A DNA stretch of 40,238 nucleotides from Verrucomicrobiota bacterium (GTDB lineage: Bacteria; Verrucomicrobiota; Verrucomicrobiia; Limisphaerales; SXTU01), in the NCBI GenBank assembly GCA_016235545.1, contig JACRKB010000184.1, positions 1 to 40,238 on the forward strand, given 5' to 3'. Within the stretch, counting starts at the first letter, position 1; the number at the start of each line of letters is the position of its first letter. The position numbers and the translations under genes are program-made. Below are positions 31,008-38,680 of the stretch, piece by piece. Under the pieces are notes generated by a model. It searched no databases and was not told where the DNA came from. It saw nothing but the letters and a program-made list of their open reading frames with translations.

Positions 31008-32432
31008 TCACGCCACCACCTGCCGCACCACGTTCCCATACACGTCCGTCAGGCGGAAATCGCGGCCGTTGTGGCGAAAGGTCAGCTTCTCGTGGTCGAA
31101 GCCCAGCAGGTGCAAAATCGTCGCGTGCAAGTCGTGGATGTGGACCTTGTCCTCGACCGCTGCCGCACCGAGCTCGTCCGTCTTGCCGTGCGCCACGCCG
31201 CCTTTCACTCCGCCACCCGCGAGCACGACGCTCATCGCCTTTGCGTTGTGGTTGCGGCCCGGGTTGCCCGCCGCGTTGCCGTCCGCCGCAGGCGTGCGCC
31301 CGAACTCGCCGCCCCAGATCACCAGCGTGTCGTTGAGCATCCCGCGCTGCGCGAGGTCGGTGAGCAGCGCGGCAGCAGGCTTGTCGATGTCCCCCGCCGT
31401 GCGCCTCATGTTGGTCGCCATGTTGTTGTGATGGTCCCAGCCGCCGTGCCACGCCTGCACGAAGCGCACGCCCTTTTGCAGCAGCCGCCGCGCGATGAGC
31501 ATCTGCCGGCCCTGCTGCGTGTTCGTGCCGTAGAGGTCGTGCATCGCCTGCGGCTCCTTCGTCAGATCGAACGCGTCCACCGCCTCCATCTGCATCTGGA
31601 ACGCGAGCTCATACGCCTGCAAGCGCGCCTCAAGCTGCCCGTCCTTCCGCATCTTCTGCGCGTGAACTTCGTTGAGCTGGTGCAGCAGGTCGAGCTGCCG
31701 CCGCTGCTCGGGGAGCGAGACGAATTTGTTGCGGATGTTCTCGATGAGTTCCTCCGGGCGGTTGCGCGTGGAGTTGACCGCAGTGCCCTGAAACGCGCCG
31801 GGCAGGAACGCCGAGCGGAGGTTCTGCGCGTCCACGTTACCAGGCGAGAGCGCGACGAAGCCGGGCAGGCTCTGGTTCTCGCTGCCGAGTCCGTAGAGCG
31901 TCCACGCGCCGACGCTCGGCCGCGAGAAGCGCAGCGAGCCGGTGTTCATGAAGATCGTCGCCTGATCGTGTGCAGGGATGTCCGTGTAGGTCGAGCGGAT
32001 GACCGCGAGCTTGTCCGCGTGCTGGCTGAGGGCTGGCCAGACCTCGCTGATTTCGAGGCCGGACTTGCCCTGCTTGGAAAACTGAAATGGTGACGCGAAC
32101 GCCGTCCCTCCGCCAGGCAGCGACTTGCCGTCAAACTTCGTCAGCTCCGGCTTCGGGTCCCAAGTGTCGAGGTGCGACGGCGCGCCCTGCGCGAAGATGT
32201 GCAGCACGCGCTTGGCCTTGGCCGGAAAGTGCGGCTTCTTCGGCGAGAGAGGCGAGGTGGAGTTGACCTCGGCGGCCTGTCCCGGCAGCGCGGGCATCAC
32301 GCCAAGCCCCGCGAGCGCGGTGAGGCTCATCGCGCCGAAGCCGAGGCCTGACTGCGCAAGAAACTCGCGGCGGGTGCGGAACAAGTCGGCGGGCGCGGGC
32401 GGAGTGCAGAGGCCGGACGGAAAGGTGTTCAT
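31008..32432 (-). CDS. DUF1501 family Tat-exported protein
   Basis: A 474-residue protein. The start at 32432 gives a twin-arginine signal (FRTRREFLAQSGLGFGAMSL). The body has the family marks ILHIFAQGAPSHLDTWDPKPEL (as LHIFAQGAPSHLDTWDPK), GLEISEVWPALSQHADKLAVIRS, LPGFVALSPGN, RFVQAWHGGWDHHNN and VIWGGEFGRTP. DUF1501 proteins are sulfatase/alkaline-phosphatase-like secreted proteins of unknown activity, normally paired with a DUF1549/DUF1553 cytochrome protein; no partner is adjacent. It converges on the cyclase gene, with 11 bases between the stops. Confidence 0.9.
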   Translation of the reverse strand: MNTFPSGLCTPPAPADLFRTRREFLAQSGLGFGAMSLTALAGLGVMPALPGQAAEVNSTSPLSPKKPHFPAKAKRVLHIFAQGAPSHLDTWDPKPELTKFDGKSLPGGGTAFASPFQFSKQGKSGLEISEVWPALSQHADKLAVIRSTYTDIPAHDQATIFMNTGSLRFSRPSVGAWTLYGLGSENQSLPGFVALSPGNVDAQNLRSAFLPGAFQGTAVNSTRNRPEELIENIRNKFVSLPEQRRQLDLLHQLNEVHAQKMRKDGQLEARLQAYELAFQMQMEAVDAFDLTKEPQAMHDLYGTNTQQGRQMLIARRLLQKGVRFVQAWHGGWDHHNNMATNMRRTAGDIDKPAAALLTDLAQRGMLNDTLVIWGGEFGRTPAADGNAAGNPGRNHNAKAMSVVLAGGGVKGGVAHGKTDELGAAAVEDKVHIHDLHATILHLLGFDHEKLTFRHNGRDFRLTDVYGNVVRQVVA

Positions 32433-32515
32433 GGCGCGACGGATTTGGGTTTGCTGCGCTGAACGTGCCACAACCCGCGCCGCTGACAAATCCGCATTTG
32501 ACCGGAGAGCTTTCT

Positions 32516-32574
32516 CGTAGTTGCGACCTTCAGGTTGCGAATCACCCAAGCGCGGCGTGAAGGCTGCGACTACG
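32516..32574. repeat. Inverted repeat CGTAGTTGCGACCTTCA
   Basis: Two 17-base arms (32516-32532 and 32558-32574) match at 14 of 17 positions, with the mismatches being G:T-type in RNA. The loop is 26 bases or less. It lies in the divergent spacer between the DUF1501 and amidohydrolase genes. Looks like a dispersed palindromic repeat, but it could affect either promoter. Confidence 0.7.
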
Positions 32575-32631
32575 GCAAGCCCTTGGTTTCGGATTGAAGA
32601 AGCCTCCGCCGCCAGCCATAAACCCGCCCCA

Positions 32632-35604
32632 ATGAGCACCACCTTTGTCCGTCTCGCCTGCGCCTGCCTCGCACTCGCCCCGCTGGCCGCTCGCGCCGCT
32701 GACTTGCTCCCGCCCGGCCATCGTCCGAGATCGCCCGGCGTCCATGCGCTCCTCGGCGCGCAGGTCCACGTCAACCCGAGCAACTACTGGAACAACGCCA
32801 CCGTGGTCATCCGCGATGGCATCATCGAGGCCGTCGGGCGCGATGTGAGGCTGCCCGCTGACGCGCGTATTTGGAACGCCAGCAACTCCGTCATTTACGC
32901 CGGCTTCATTGACCCCTACCTCAGCATCACCGGCACGAACGCGCCGGTCTCGACGACGCACATTGACCCGATTGACGGCCTGACGAGCGGCATCGGCTTC
33001 CTCGGCGTGGACAGCCAGGAGAAGGCGCGGCTCCAGCCTGGCGCAGGCTACGAGGTCGCCAGCGTCACGCCGCACGCTCGTGTCGCGGCGGGCTACACGC
33101 CGGCGGGCAAGACGCTCGAAGGCTTGCGCGAACTCGGCTTCACCTCCGGCAACGTCGTGCCTGCGAAAGGAATTCTCCGTGGCTCCAGCGCGTTCGTGAA
33201 CCTCAGCGACGCGCCGCCGAACGTGGCGATTCTCCGCGCGGACACGCACCAGCACATCGCGTTCGAATCGCAGGAGGTTTATCCCAAGTCGCTCATGGGC
33301 ACGATAGCCGTCGTGCGTCAGACCTTCGCCGACGCGCGCCACTACGTCCTCGACCAAGCCGACTACCGCGCCAAGCCCACCGCCCGCAAACGTCCCGACC
33401 TCAACCCCGCGCTCGACGCGCTCGCGCCCGTCATCAACAAGCAAACGACCGTCGTCTTCGAGCCGGGCAGCGTGCTGATGTGCGACCGCGCGGCGCGGCT
33501 CGCGCGTGAAGTGGGGCTGAACTTCGCCGTGGTCGCCAGCGGCCACGAGTGGCGTCGGCCCGACTTGATGAAGGTGGCGAAAGCGCCGTTCATCGTGCCG
33601 CTGAACCTGCCCTCGGCTCCGAAGCTCCCGGATGAGGACGACTGGCTGGATGTCTCCCTCGACCAACTCCGCCACTGGGATTGGGCGGCGGAGAACGCGG
33701 CGTTGCTGCGCGCACAGGGGCTTGAAGTCGCGCTCACCACGCACGCGCTCACGGACCGGAAAGTTTTCCGCAGGAACCTCCGCCTCGCGATGGACCGCGG
33801 TCTGTCGGAGCGCGACGCGTTGGCCGCGCTTACCACGGTTCCGGCGAAGCTCTGCGGCGTGGCGGACCGGCTCGGGACAATTGAGAAGGGGAAGATTGCG
33901 AACCTCACCGTGGTCGATGGCGCGGGCTACTTCGACGCGGACGCGAAGGTGAAGCAGGTGTGGATTGACGGCCAGGTCTTCGAGACGCAGCCGGCCAAAT
34001 CCCCTGTAGGTGCCGACGTGAGGAGGCTCACTTCAAAGTCTTCTGAAGCGCCAAAGCAGCCGGAGAAAAAGTTAGAGACTTCTGGCGTCGTCTCCTACGT
34101 GGGCAAGGAGGCCGCCACGAAACCCGACGCCTCCAAGAAGAAGGCCGACCTCGCCGCGCTTCAGAAGCTTCGCGTGGCGCAACCACCCATCGCATCGCGC
34201 GGCTCCCTCGCCTCGCCCAAGACCGTCCTCGTGCTCAACGCCACCGTCTGGACCTGCGGCCCTGCTGGCCGGATCGAAGGCATGGACGTGCGTTTCAACA
34301 ACGGGAAGGTCGAGTCCGTCAGCAAGCATCCGTCGTTGAGCAAGGAGACTCTCGCGCGGCTGCACGTCAGCTCGGACACCATCGTCATTGACGCGACCGG
34401 CAAGCACCTCACGCCCGGCCTCATTGATGCCCACAGCCACACGGCGATTCTCGGCGGCGTCAACGAAGGCACGCTGCCTTCCACCGCGATGGTGCGCATC
34501 GCCGACGTGGTGAACTCGGAGACGGAGAACTTGTTTCAGCAGCTCGCCGGCGGCTTGACGATGGCGAACCTGCTGCATGGCTCGGCGAATCCCATCGGCG
34601 GACAGAACAGCGTCATCAAGCTGCGCTTCGGCGCGGGGCCGGAGGCGCTGAAGTTCACGAACGCGCCGTCGGGCATCAAGTTCGCGCTCGGTGAAAACGT
34701 GAAGCAGTCGAACTGGACCGAGCGGCAGTCGCGCTTCCCGCAGACGCGCATGGGCGTGCCGACCTTCTACGTGAACCGTTTCACGGCGGCGCGCCAGTAT
34801 CTCGACGAGTGGTCAGAGTATGCGCGCAAGGGCGGCGTGCCTCCGCGCACGAACCTGGAGCTTGAGGCGCTGGGCGAGATCCTCAACGGCACGCGGCTCA
34901 TCCACTGCCACAGCTATCGCGGCGACGAAATCATCGCGTTCCTCCGTGTGTGCGAGAGCTTCGGCGTGCGCGTGGCGACGCTCCAGCACGTCCTCGAAGG
35001 CTACAAGGTGGCCGATGAAATCGCGAAGCACGGCGCGGGCGGCTCGTGCTTCACGGACTGGTGGGCCTACAAGTTTGAAGTGTGGGACGCGATCCCCTAT
35101 GCCGGCAGCCTCATGCGCGACCGCGGCGTGAACGTCTCGTTCAACTCCGACTCCTCCGAGCTGGCGCGGCGCATGTATCTCGAAGCGGCGAAGGCCGTGA
35201 AATACGGCGGCACGCCGGAGACCGAGGCGCTGAAGTTCGTGACGATGAATCCGGCGAAGCAGCTCGGCGTGGACAAGTGGGTCGGTTCGCTGGAGCCGGG
35301 CAAGGACGCGGACTTCGTGCTCTGGTCGCACTCACCGCTGGCCTACAACACCGTCTGCGAGCAGACGTGGATCGAGGGCCGGAAATACTTCGACCGCGTC
35401 GCCGCCGCAGAGCGCGCGGTGACACTGGCGAAGGAACGCACCGACTTGATTGCGAAGGCGAAGAAAGTTGCCTCGCTCTCCGGCGGAGGCGGCGAAGGTG
35501 GCGCGGCCGCGCAGGCCGCGTTCTTTCAGCGCGCATTGGAAAAGCTGCACGAGCTGGGCATCGCCGAGTGCCTGGACTGCAAGCTGAACCGGAAGTCTGA
35601 ATGA
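32632..35604 (+). CDS. Tandem amidohydrolase-family protein
   Basis: A 990-residue exported protein, signal peptide near VRLACACLALAPLAARAAD. Two amidohydrolase-type halves are present. The first (about 30-455) keeps the fold marks (NNATVVIRDGIIEAVG, RLGTIEKGKIANLTVVDG) but where a metal site would be has YAGFIDPYLSITGT, with no H-x-H. The second (about 530-960) has the metal motif TPGLIDAHSHTAILGG (H601, H603), an IHCHSYRGDEI His, and NSDSSELARRMYLEA with Asp. So only the second half should be catalytic, with the first a structural partner. The linker, about residues 459-489, is encoded by an inserted repeat element. The substrate is unknown. Its stop overlaps tcdA (ATGA). Confidence 0.87.
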   Translation: MSTTFVRLACACLALAPLAARAADLLPPGHRPRSPGVHALLGAQVHVNPSNYWNNATVVIRDGIIEAVGRDVRLPADARIWNASNSVIYAGFIDPYLSITGTNAPVSTTHIDPIDGLTSGIGFLGVDSQEKARLQPGAGYEVASVTPHARVAAGYTPAGKTLEGLRELGFTSGNVVPAKGILRGSSAFVNLSDAPPNVAILRADTHQHIAFESQEVYPKSLMGTIAVVRQTFADARHYVLDQADYRAKPTARKRPDLNPALDALAPVINKQTTVVFEPGSVLMCDRAARLAREVGLNFAVVASGHEWRRPDLMKVAKAPFIVPLNLPSAPKLPDEDDWLDVSLDQLRHWDWAAENAALLRAQGLEVALTTHALTDRKVFRRNLRLAMDRGLSERDALAALTTVPAKLCGVADRLGTIEKGKIANLTVVDGAGYFDADAKVKQVWIDGQVFETQPAKSPVGADVRRLTSKSSEAPKQPEKKLETSGVVSYVGKEAATKPDASKKKADLAALQKLRVAQPPIASRGSLASPKTVLVLNATVWTCGPAGRIEGMDVRFNNGKVESVSKHPSLSKETLARLHVSSDTIVIDATGKHLTPGLIDAHSHTAILGGVNEGTLPSTAMVRIADVVNSETENLFQQLAGGLTMANLLHGSANPIGGQNSVIKLRFGAGPEALKFTNAPSGIKFALGENVKQSNWTERQSRFPQTRMGVPTFYVNRFTAARQYLDEWSEYARKGGVPPRTNLELEALGEILNGTRLIHCHSYRGDEIIAFLRVCESFGVRVATLQHVLEGYKVADEIAKHGAGGSCFTDWWAYKFEVWDAIPYAGSLMRDRGVNVSFNSDSSELARRMYLEAAKAVKYGGTPETEALKFVTMNPAKQLGVDKWVGSLEPGKDADFVLWSHSPLAYNTVCEQTWIEGRKYFDRVAAAERAVTLAKERTDLIAKAKKVASLSGGGGEGGAAAQAAFFQRALEKLHELGIAECLDCKLNRKSE
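34006..34098. repeat. 93-bp element with terminal inverted repeats, inside the amidohydrolase
   Basis: Starts GTAGGTGCCGACGTGAGGAG and ends with AGTTAGAGACTTCTGGCG and GTCGTCTCCTAC. Its ends are imperfect inverted repeats, and it matches 36695-36779 at both ends and in the CTCACTTCAAA / AAAGTTAGAG blocks. Length is 93 bases, a multiple of three, and it is read through as 31 residues of linker. Confidence 0.88.
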
Positions 35605-36383
35605 GCGACGACCGTTTCGGTGGCATCGCGCGGCTGGTGGGCGTGGAGGGATTGCAGCGGCTCCGCGCCGCGCACGTCTGCGTCGTGGGCATCGGCGGCG
35701 TCGGGTCGTGGGCGGTGGAGGCGCTGGCGCGGTCAGGGATCGGCGCGATGACATTGATCGACCTCGATGAAGTCTGCGTGACGAACATCAACCGCCAGCT
35801 TCACGCGCTGGATGGCACGGTGGGCCGTGCAAAGGTCGAGGTGATGGCGGAGCGCATGCGGCTCATCAACCCTGAGTGCCGCGTCTCACCGGTCGCGGAG
35901 TTTTTCACGGAGGCGAATTCACAGCGGCTGCTCGCGCCGGAGTTCGACTTTGTGGTGGACGCGATGGATGCGCTCGCAAACAAGTGCCGGCTGCTGGCGC
36001 TTTGTCAGACACGGAGGCTGAGGGTGATTTCCTGCGGCGCGGCGGGTGGCCGGCTGGACGCGACGCAGGTGCGGGTGGCCGACTTGGCGGACGTGTCGCA
36101 CGACCGGCTGCTGGCCTTGGTGCGCAAGAGGCTGCGGCAGAAGCACGGGTTTTCAAGGACCGGGAAAAGGCTGGACGTGCCGTGTGTGTTCTCGCCGGAG
36201 ATTCCCGTGACGCCGGAGCCGGCCTCATGCGAGGCGGGAGGGCAGGAAAGCCCGTCGCCGCTGCGGCTGAACTGTGATTGGGGCTACGGCTCAGCGACGT
36301 TTGTGACGGGGGCGTTCGGTCTCGCGGCAGCGGGCTGGGTGGTGCGCAGCATTGCCGCCGGTCCATCGCGTGTTTCGCCGTGA
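35601..36383 (+). CDS. tcdA: tRNA threonylcarbamoyladenosine dehydratase TcdA
   Basis: A 260-residue E1-like enzyme that cyclises t6A to ct6A at tRNA position 37 in an ATP-dependent reaction. The adenylation domain is clear: HVCVVGIGGVGSWAVEALARSGIG, then LIDLDEVCVTNINRQLHA and DFVVDAMDALANKCRLL. The tail has NCDWGYGSATFVTGAFGLAAAG, as in TcdA/CsdL. It starts inside the amidohydrolase stop (ATGA), so the two are translated together. No csdA/csdE partner in view. Length is normal. Confidence 0.93.
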   Translation: MSDDRFGGIARLVGVEGLQRLRAAHVCVVGIGGVGSWAVEALARSGIGAMTLIDLDEVCVTNINRQLHALDGTVGRAKVEVMAERMRLINPECRVSPVAEFFTEANSQRLLAPEFDFVVDAMDALANKCRLLALCQTRRLRVISCGAAGGRLDATQVRVADLADVSHDRLLALVRKRLRQKHGFSRTGKRLDVPCVFSPEIPVTPEPASCEAGGQESPSPLRLNCDWGYGSATFVTGAFGLAAAGWVVRSIAAGPSRVSP

Positions 36384-36413
36384 CCCGATTCGCTGGCCGG
36401 GCCAGCCTGCGGC

Positions 36414-36698
36414 ATGGCCAGACTTGCTTCGGTTCAAATCAAAGAATCTCTCCGTGCAGTTCCGCAGTGGCGGCGGAGGGCGTCCATCATCTCCCGCAAG
36501 TTCGAGTTCGCGAACTTCGTCGTCGCAATGAAGTTCGTGAACGCCGTCGCCCGCGCAGCGGAGAAGGCGTGTCATCACCCGGACATTTATGTCCGCTGGA
36601 ACAAGGTGACGCTGGCCCTCACAACGCACGACGCGGGCGGACTGACGGAGAAAGATTTTGCGCTCGCGGCGAAGTTTGACCAGTTGGCCAGCTCGTAG
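36414..36698 (+). CDS. phhB: Pterin-4a-carbinolamine dehydratase family protein
   Basis: A 94-residue protein of the PCD/DCoH fold that regenerates pterin cofactors, or, in this phylum, may act in another pterin step. The family core is present: FEFANFVVAMKFVNAVARAAE, HHPDIYVRWNKVTLALTTHD and GLTEKDFALAAKFDQL. The catalytic His residues are in the HHPD motif. The N-terminus is shorter and more basic than usual. The TAG stop (36696-36698) is the second to fourth base of the repeat element that follows, so the element defines the end of the gene. Confidence 0.85.
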   Translation: MARLASVQIKESLRAVPQWRRRASIISRKFEFANFVVAMKFVNAVARAAEKACHHPDIYVRWNKVTLALTTHDAGGLTEKDFALAAKFDQLASS

Positions 36699-36779
36699 GA
36701 GACGACGTGAGCGGTCTCACTTCAAACTCGGAGCTCGGAGCTGGGAACAAAGTTAGAGGCTCCTCACGTCGGCTCCTGC
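36695..36779. repeat. 85-bp element with terminal inverted repeats, after phhB
   Basis: Begins GTAGGAGACGACGTGAG and ends CTCACGTCGGCTCCTGC, nearly exact inverted ends. The internal CTCACTTCAAA and AAAGTTAGAG blocks are shared with the 34006-34098 copy; the middle differs. The first bases contain the phhB stop codon. It lies in the phhB-hprK spacer. Confidence 0.9.
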
Positions 36780-36849
36780 GGATTCCAACGCGCTCTTGGC
36801 AGAAGCCGCCAGCGCGCTCACACTGCCCCTCACAGTTCATCGCCACGCC

Positions 36850-37800
36850 ATGCCCCGCGAAGCCATCACCGTCGAGCGTTTCTACACAGATCACTCCGCC
36901 AAGCTGGACCTCAAGCTCCTGGGCGGGGCCGCCGGCCTCAAGCGCATCATCCGCGAGCCGACGGTGAACCGCCCCGGCCTCGCGCTGGCGGGGCACACGA
37001 AGTATTTCGCACGGCACCGAGTGCAGGTGCTGGGCCATGCGGAGATGACCTATCTCAAGACGCTGCCGCGCGAGGAACGGCGTGACCGCTACGCGACGCT
37101 CTTTGGCTACAAGCTGCCGTGCGTCGTCTTCTGCCGCGACCTCGCACCGGACCGCGATTGCCTGCGTGCCGCCGAGGCCCGGGACATTCCCATCCTGAAG
37201 TCGTCGCTCATCACGATGAAGTTCATCAACCTCGCCACGCTCGCGCTGGAGATGCTCTTCGCGCCGCGCGCCAGCGAGATGGGCAGCATGGTGGACATCC
37301 ACGGCGTGGGCGTGCTCATCCGTGGCGACAGCGGCATTGGCAAGAGCGAGAGCATCCTGGCGCTGATCGAGCGAGGTTACAGCCTTGTCTCCGATGACAT
37401 GACGCGCGTGATGCTGGTGGACGGGCGCGATGTGGTGGGCACCAGCTCCGAGCTGACACGCAACCACATGGAGATTCGCGGCATCGGCATCGTGAACGTG
37501 GCGGCGATGTTTGGCGCGAAGAGCATCCGGCAGGAGAAGAGGATTGACCTCGTCGTCACTCTCAAGGCCTGGGACGAGGTGAAGAACGCTGACCGGCTGG
37601 GAATGGAGGAGACGTTCCAGGAGATTCTTGGCGTCCCCCTGCCGCACATGACCATTCCAGTGCGGCCCGGACGCGACCTCGCCCGGCTCATCGAGGTGGC
37701 CGCGCTCCACACGAAGCTGCGCCGTGCCGGCCACAACCCTGCGAAGGAACTGAACGAGCGGCTGGTGGCCCAGATGGCCGGCCAGCCGCGCGGCCTCTGA
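36850..37800 (+). CDS. hprK: HPr kinase/phosphorylase
   Basis: A 316-residue bifunctional kinase/phosphorylase acting on the serine site of HPr. The N-terminal domain begins REAITVERFYTDHS; the P-loop is GVLIRGDSGIGKSESIL (K165) followed by SLVSDDMTRVML. The C-terminal signature includes RGIGIVNVAAMFG, LKAWDEVKNADRLGMEE, GVPLPHMTIPVRPGRDLARLIEVAALH and the R-x-x-G-H-N-x-A segment. I take the ATG at 36850; an earlier TTG would add 18 residues. The HPr gene follows after 47 bases. No PTS sugar transporter genes are in the window, which fits a regulatory rather than uptake role. Confidence 0.95.
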   Translation: MPREAITVERFYTDHSAKLDLKLLGGAAGLKRIIREPTVNRPGLALAGHTKYFARHRVQVLGHAEMTYLKTLPREERRDRYATLFGYKLPCVVFCRDLAPDRDCLRAAEARDIPILKSSLITMKFINLATLALEMLFAPRASEMGSMVDIHGVGVLIRGDSGIGKSESILALIERGYSLVSDDMTRVMLVDGRDVVGTSSELTRNHMEIRGIGIVNVAAMFGAKSIRQEKRIDLVVTLKAWDEVKNADRLGMEETFQEILGVPLPHMTIPVRPGRDLARLIEVAALHTKLRRAGHNPAKELNERLVAQMAGQPRGL

Positions 37801-37847
37801 AAACAGGCTTCCTAACCACGCCACTCCTGAACCATGCTCCAGCGCAG

Positions 37848-38147
37848 ATGAGCGCAGCGAAGGACAAGGCCAGCGACGCGATGATCACGCGCGAGCTGAT
37901 CGTCGCCAACAAGGTGGGCATCCACGCCCGGCCTGCCGCGATGTTCGTCAAGATCGCCAGCCGCCACACCTGCGACATTTTCCTGGAAAAGGACGGCGAG
38001 AAAATCAACGGCAAGAGCATCATGGGCCTGCTCATGCTTGCCGCTGGCCCCGGCAGCAAGCTCACGCTGGAGGCCTGCGGCAGGGACGCCGCGCAGGCCG
38101 TTGCGGAGATCGAGGACTTGTTCCGGCGGAAGTTTGATGAGGAGTGA
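37848..38147 (+). CDS. HPr family phosphocarrier protein
   Basis: A 99-residue HPr. After a 12-residue extension the core begins TRELIVANKVGIHARPAAMFV. The EI-type phospho-acceptor His is H26 (GIHARPA) and the HprK target is S57 (KINGKSIMGLL). Both sites are present, so it can be read by HprK upstream and, in principle, by enzyme I. The gene sits downstream of hprK and before an inverted repeat array. It could be an NPr/Crh-like regulatory carrier as well as a PTS component. Confidence 0.92.
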   Translation: MSAAKDKASDAMITRELIVANKVGIHARPAAMFVKIASRHTCDIFLEKDGEKINGKSIMGLLMLAAGPGSKLTLEACGRDAAQAVAEIEDLFRRKFDEE

Positions 38148-38156
38148 GGCCAACTG

Positions 38157-38246
38157 GTTGAAAAGTTGAAAAGTTGAAGGGTGGAAGAGTTGGAGCGTTA
38201 AAGCGTGTCCAACTCAACCTTTCCACCCTTCCACCCTTCAACTCCG
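38157..38246. repeat. Inverted pair of octamer arrays, units GTTGAAAA / CCACCCTT
   Basis: The left arm 38157-38204 is six 8-base units (GTTGAAAA, GTTGAAAA, GTTGAAGG, GTGGAAGA, GTTGGAGC, GTTAAAGC). The right arm 38215-38246 has four, CAACCTTT, CCACCCTT, CCACCCTT, CAACTCCG, complementary in part. It starts 10 bases after the HPr stop and would form a large hairpin. Confidence 0.9.
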
Positions 38247-38255
38247 CTTCCTCAG

Positions 38256-38290
38256 ACTTTGAACCTTGAACTTTGAACGCTGAACTTTAG
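38256..38290. repeat. Heptamer array, unit ACTTTGA (5 copies)
   Basis: ACTTTGA, ACCTTGA, ACTTTGA, ACGCTGA, ACTTTAG, without gaps, ending 10 bases before the gatC GTG start. It therefore forms the gatC leader. A different unit from the neighbouring octamer pair, but the same tandem architecture. Confidence 0.92.
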
Positions 38291-38300
38291 CTTCCGCCCC

Positions 38301-38588
38301 GTGTCCGCTCCCGATTTTGACATCCACTACGTCGCGCAACTCGCCCGGCTCAAGCTCTCGCCCGAAGAGGAGACGCAGCTCGGGGCGCAGCTCGGCAACA
38401 TCCTCGGCTACATCGCGAAGCTCAAGGAAGTGGACGTGACCGGCGTAGAGCCGACCGCGCACGCATTCCCGATGGTGAACGTCTTCCGTGCCGACGAGAC
38501 AAGTCCCGGCCTCACGAATGAGGACGCGCTCCGCAACGCGCCCAAGCGGGCGAGCGGCCTCTTCATCGTGCCCAAGGTTGTCGAATGA
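38301..38588 (+). CDS. gatC: Aspartyl/glutamyl-tRNA amidotransferase subunit C
   Basis: A 95-residue GatC, the small stabilising subunit of the GatCAB amidotransferase that makes Gln-tRNA(Gln) and/or Asn-tRNA(Asn). The family marks are IHYVAQLARLKLSPEEE, LGNILGYIAKLKEVDV and the C-terminal VPKVVE. The start is GTG at 38301; there is no ATG in frame upstream. The gene precedes gatA by 92 bases that hold the GCAGGA inverted pair. Confidence 0.95.
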   Translation: MSAPDFDIHYVAQLARLKLSPEEETQLGAQLGNILGYIAKLKEVDVTGVEPTAHAFPMVNVFRADETSPGLTNEDALRNAPKRASGLFIVPKVVE

Positions 38589-38595
38589 GATTTTT

Positions 38596-38676
38596 TATTA
38601 GGAGAGCAGGAATGCAGGAGAGGACTAGCGCAGGCCCGTTCTCCGCCTTGTCTCCTGCTCTCCTGCTTTCCTTATA
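38596..38676. repeat. Inverted pair, unit GCAGGAGA-type (period 8), between gatC and gatA
   Basis: The left arm 38596-38621 and right arm 38651-38676 are 26-base inverted copies (22 of 26 match), with two 8-base GCAGGA-x-x steps. Same family as 27085-27159. The right arm ends 5 bases before the gatA ATG and leaves no Shine-Dalgarno site outside itself. Confidence 0.88.
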
Positions 38677-38680
38677 GAAA

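Noticed and set aside
28399-31452. A 1017-codon open frame on the minus strand
   Set aside because: Only its last 431 codons (from 29694) read as a FadL barrel. The rest is antisense to the adenylate cyclase and DUF1501 genes and has no recognisable motif.
32521-32631. Upstream extension of the amidohydrolase frame
   Set aside because: The extension runs through the inverted repeat at 32516-32574 and lies before a clear signal peptide starting at 32632.
38157-38290. Short tandem repeats as a CRISPR array
   Set aside because: Units are 7-8 bases, directly adjacent, with no spacers and no cas genes.
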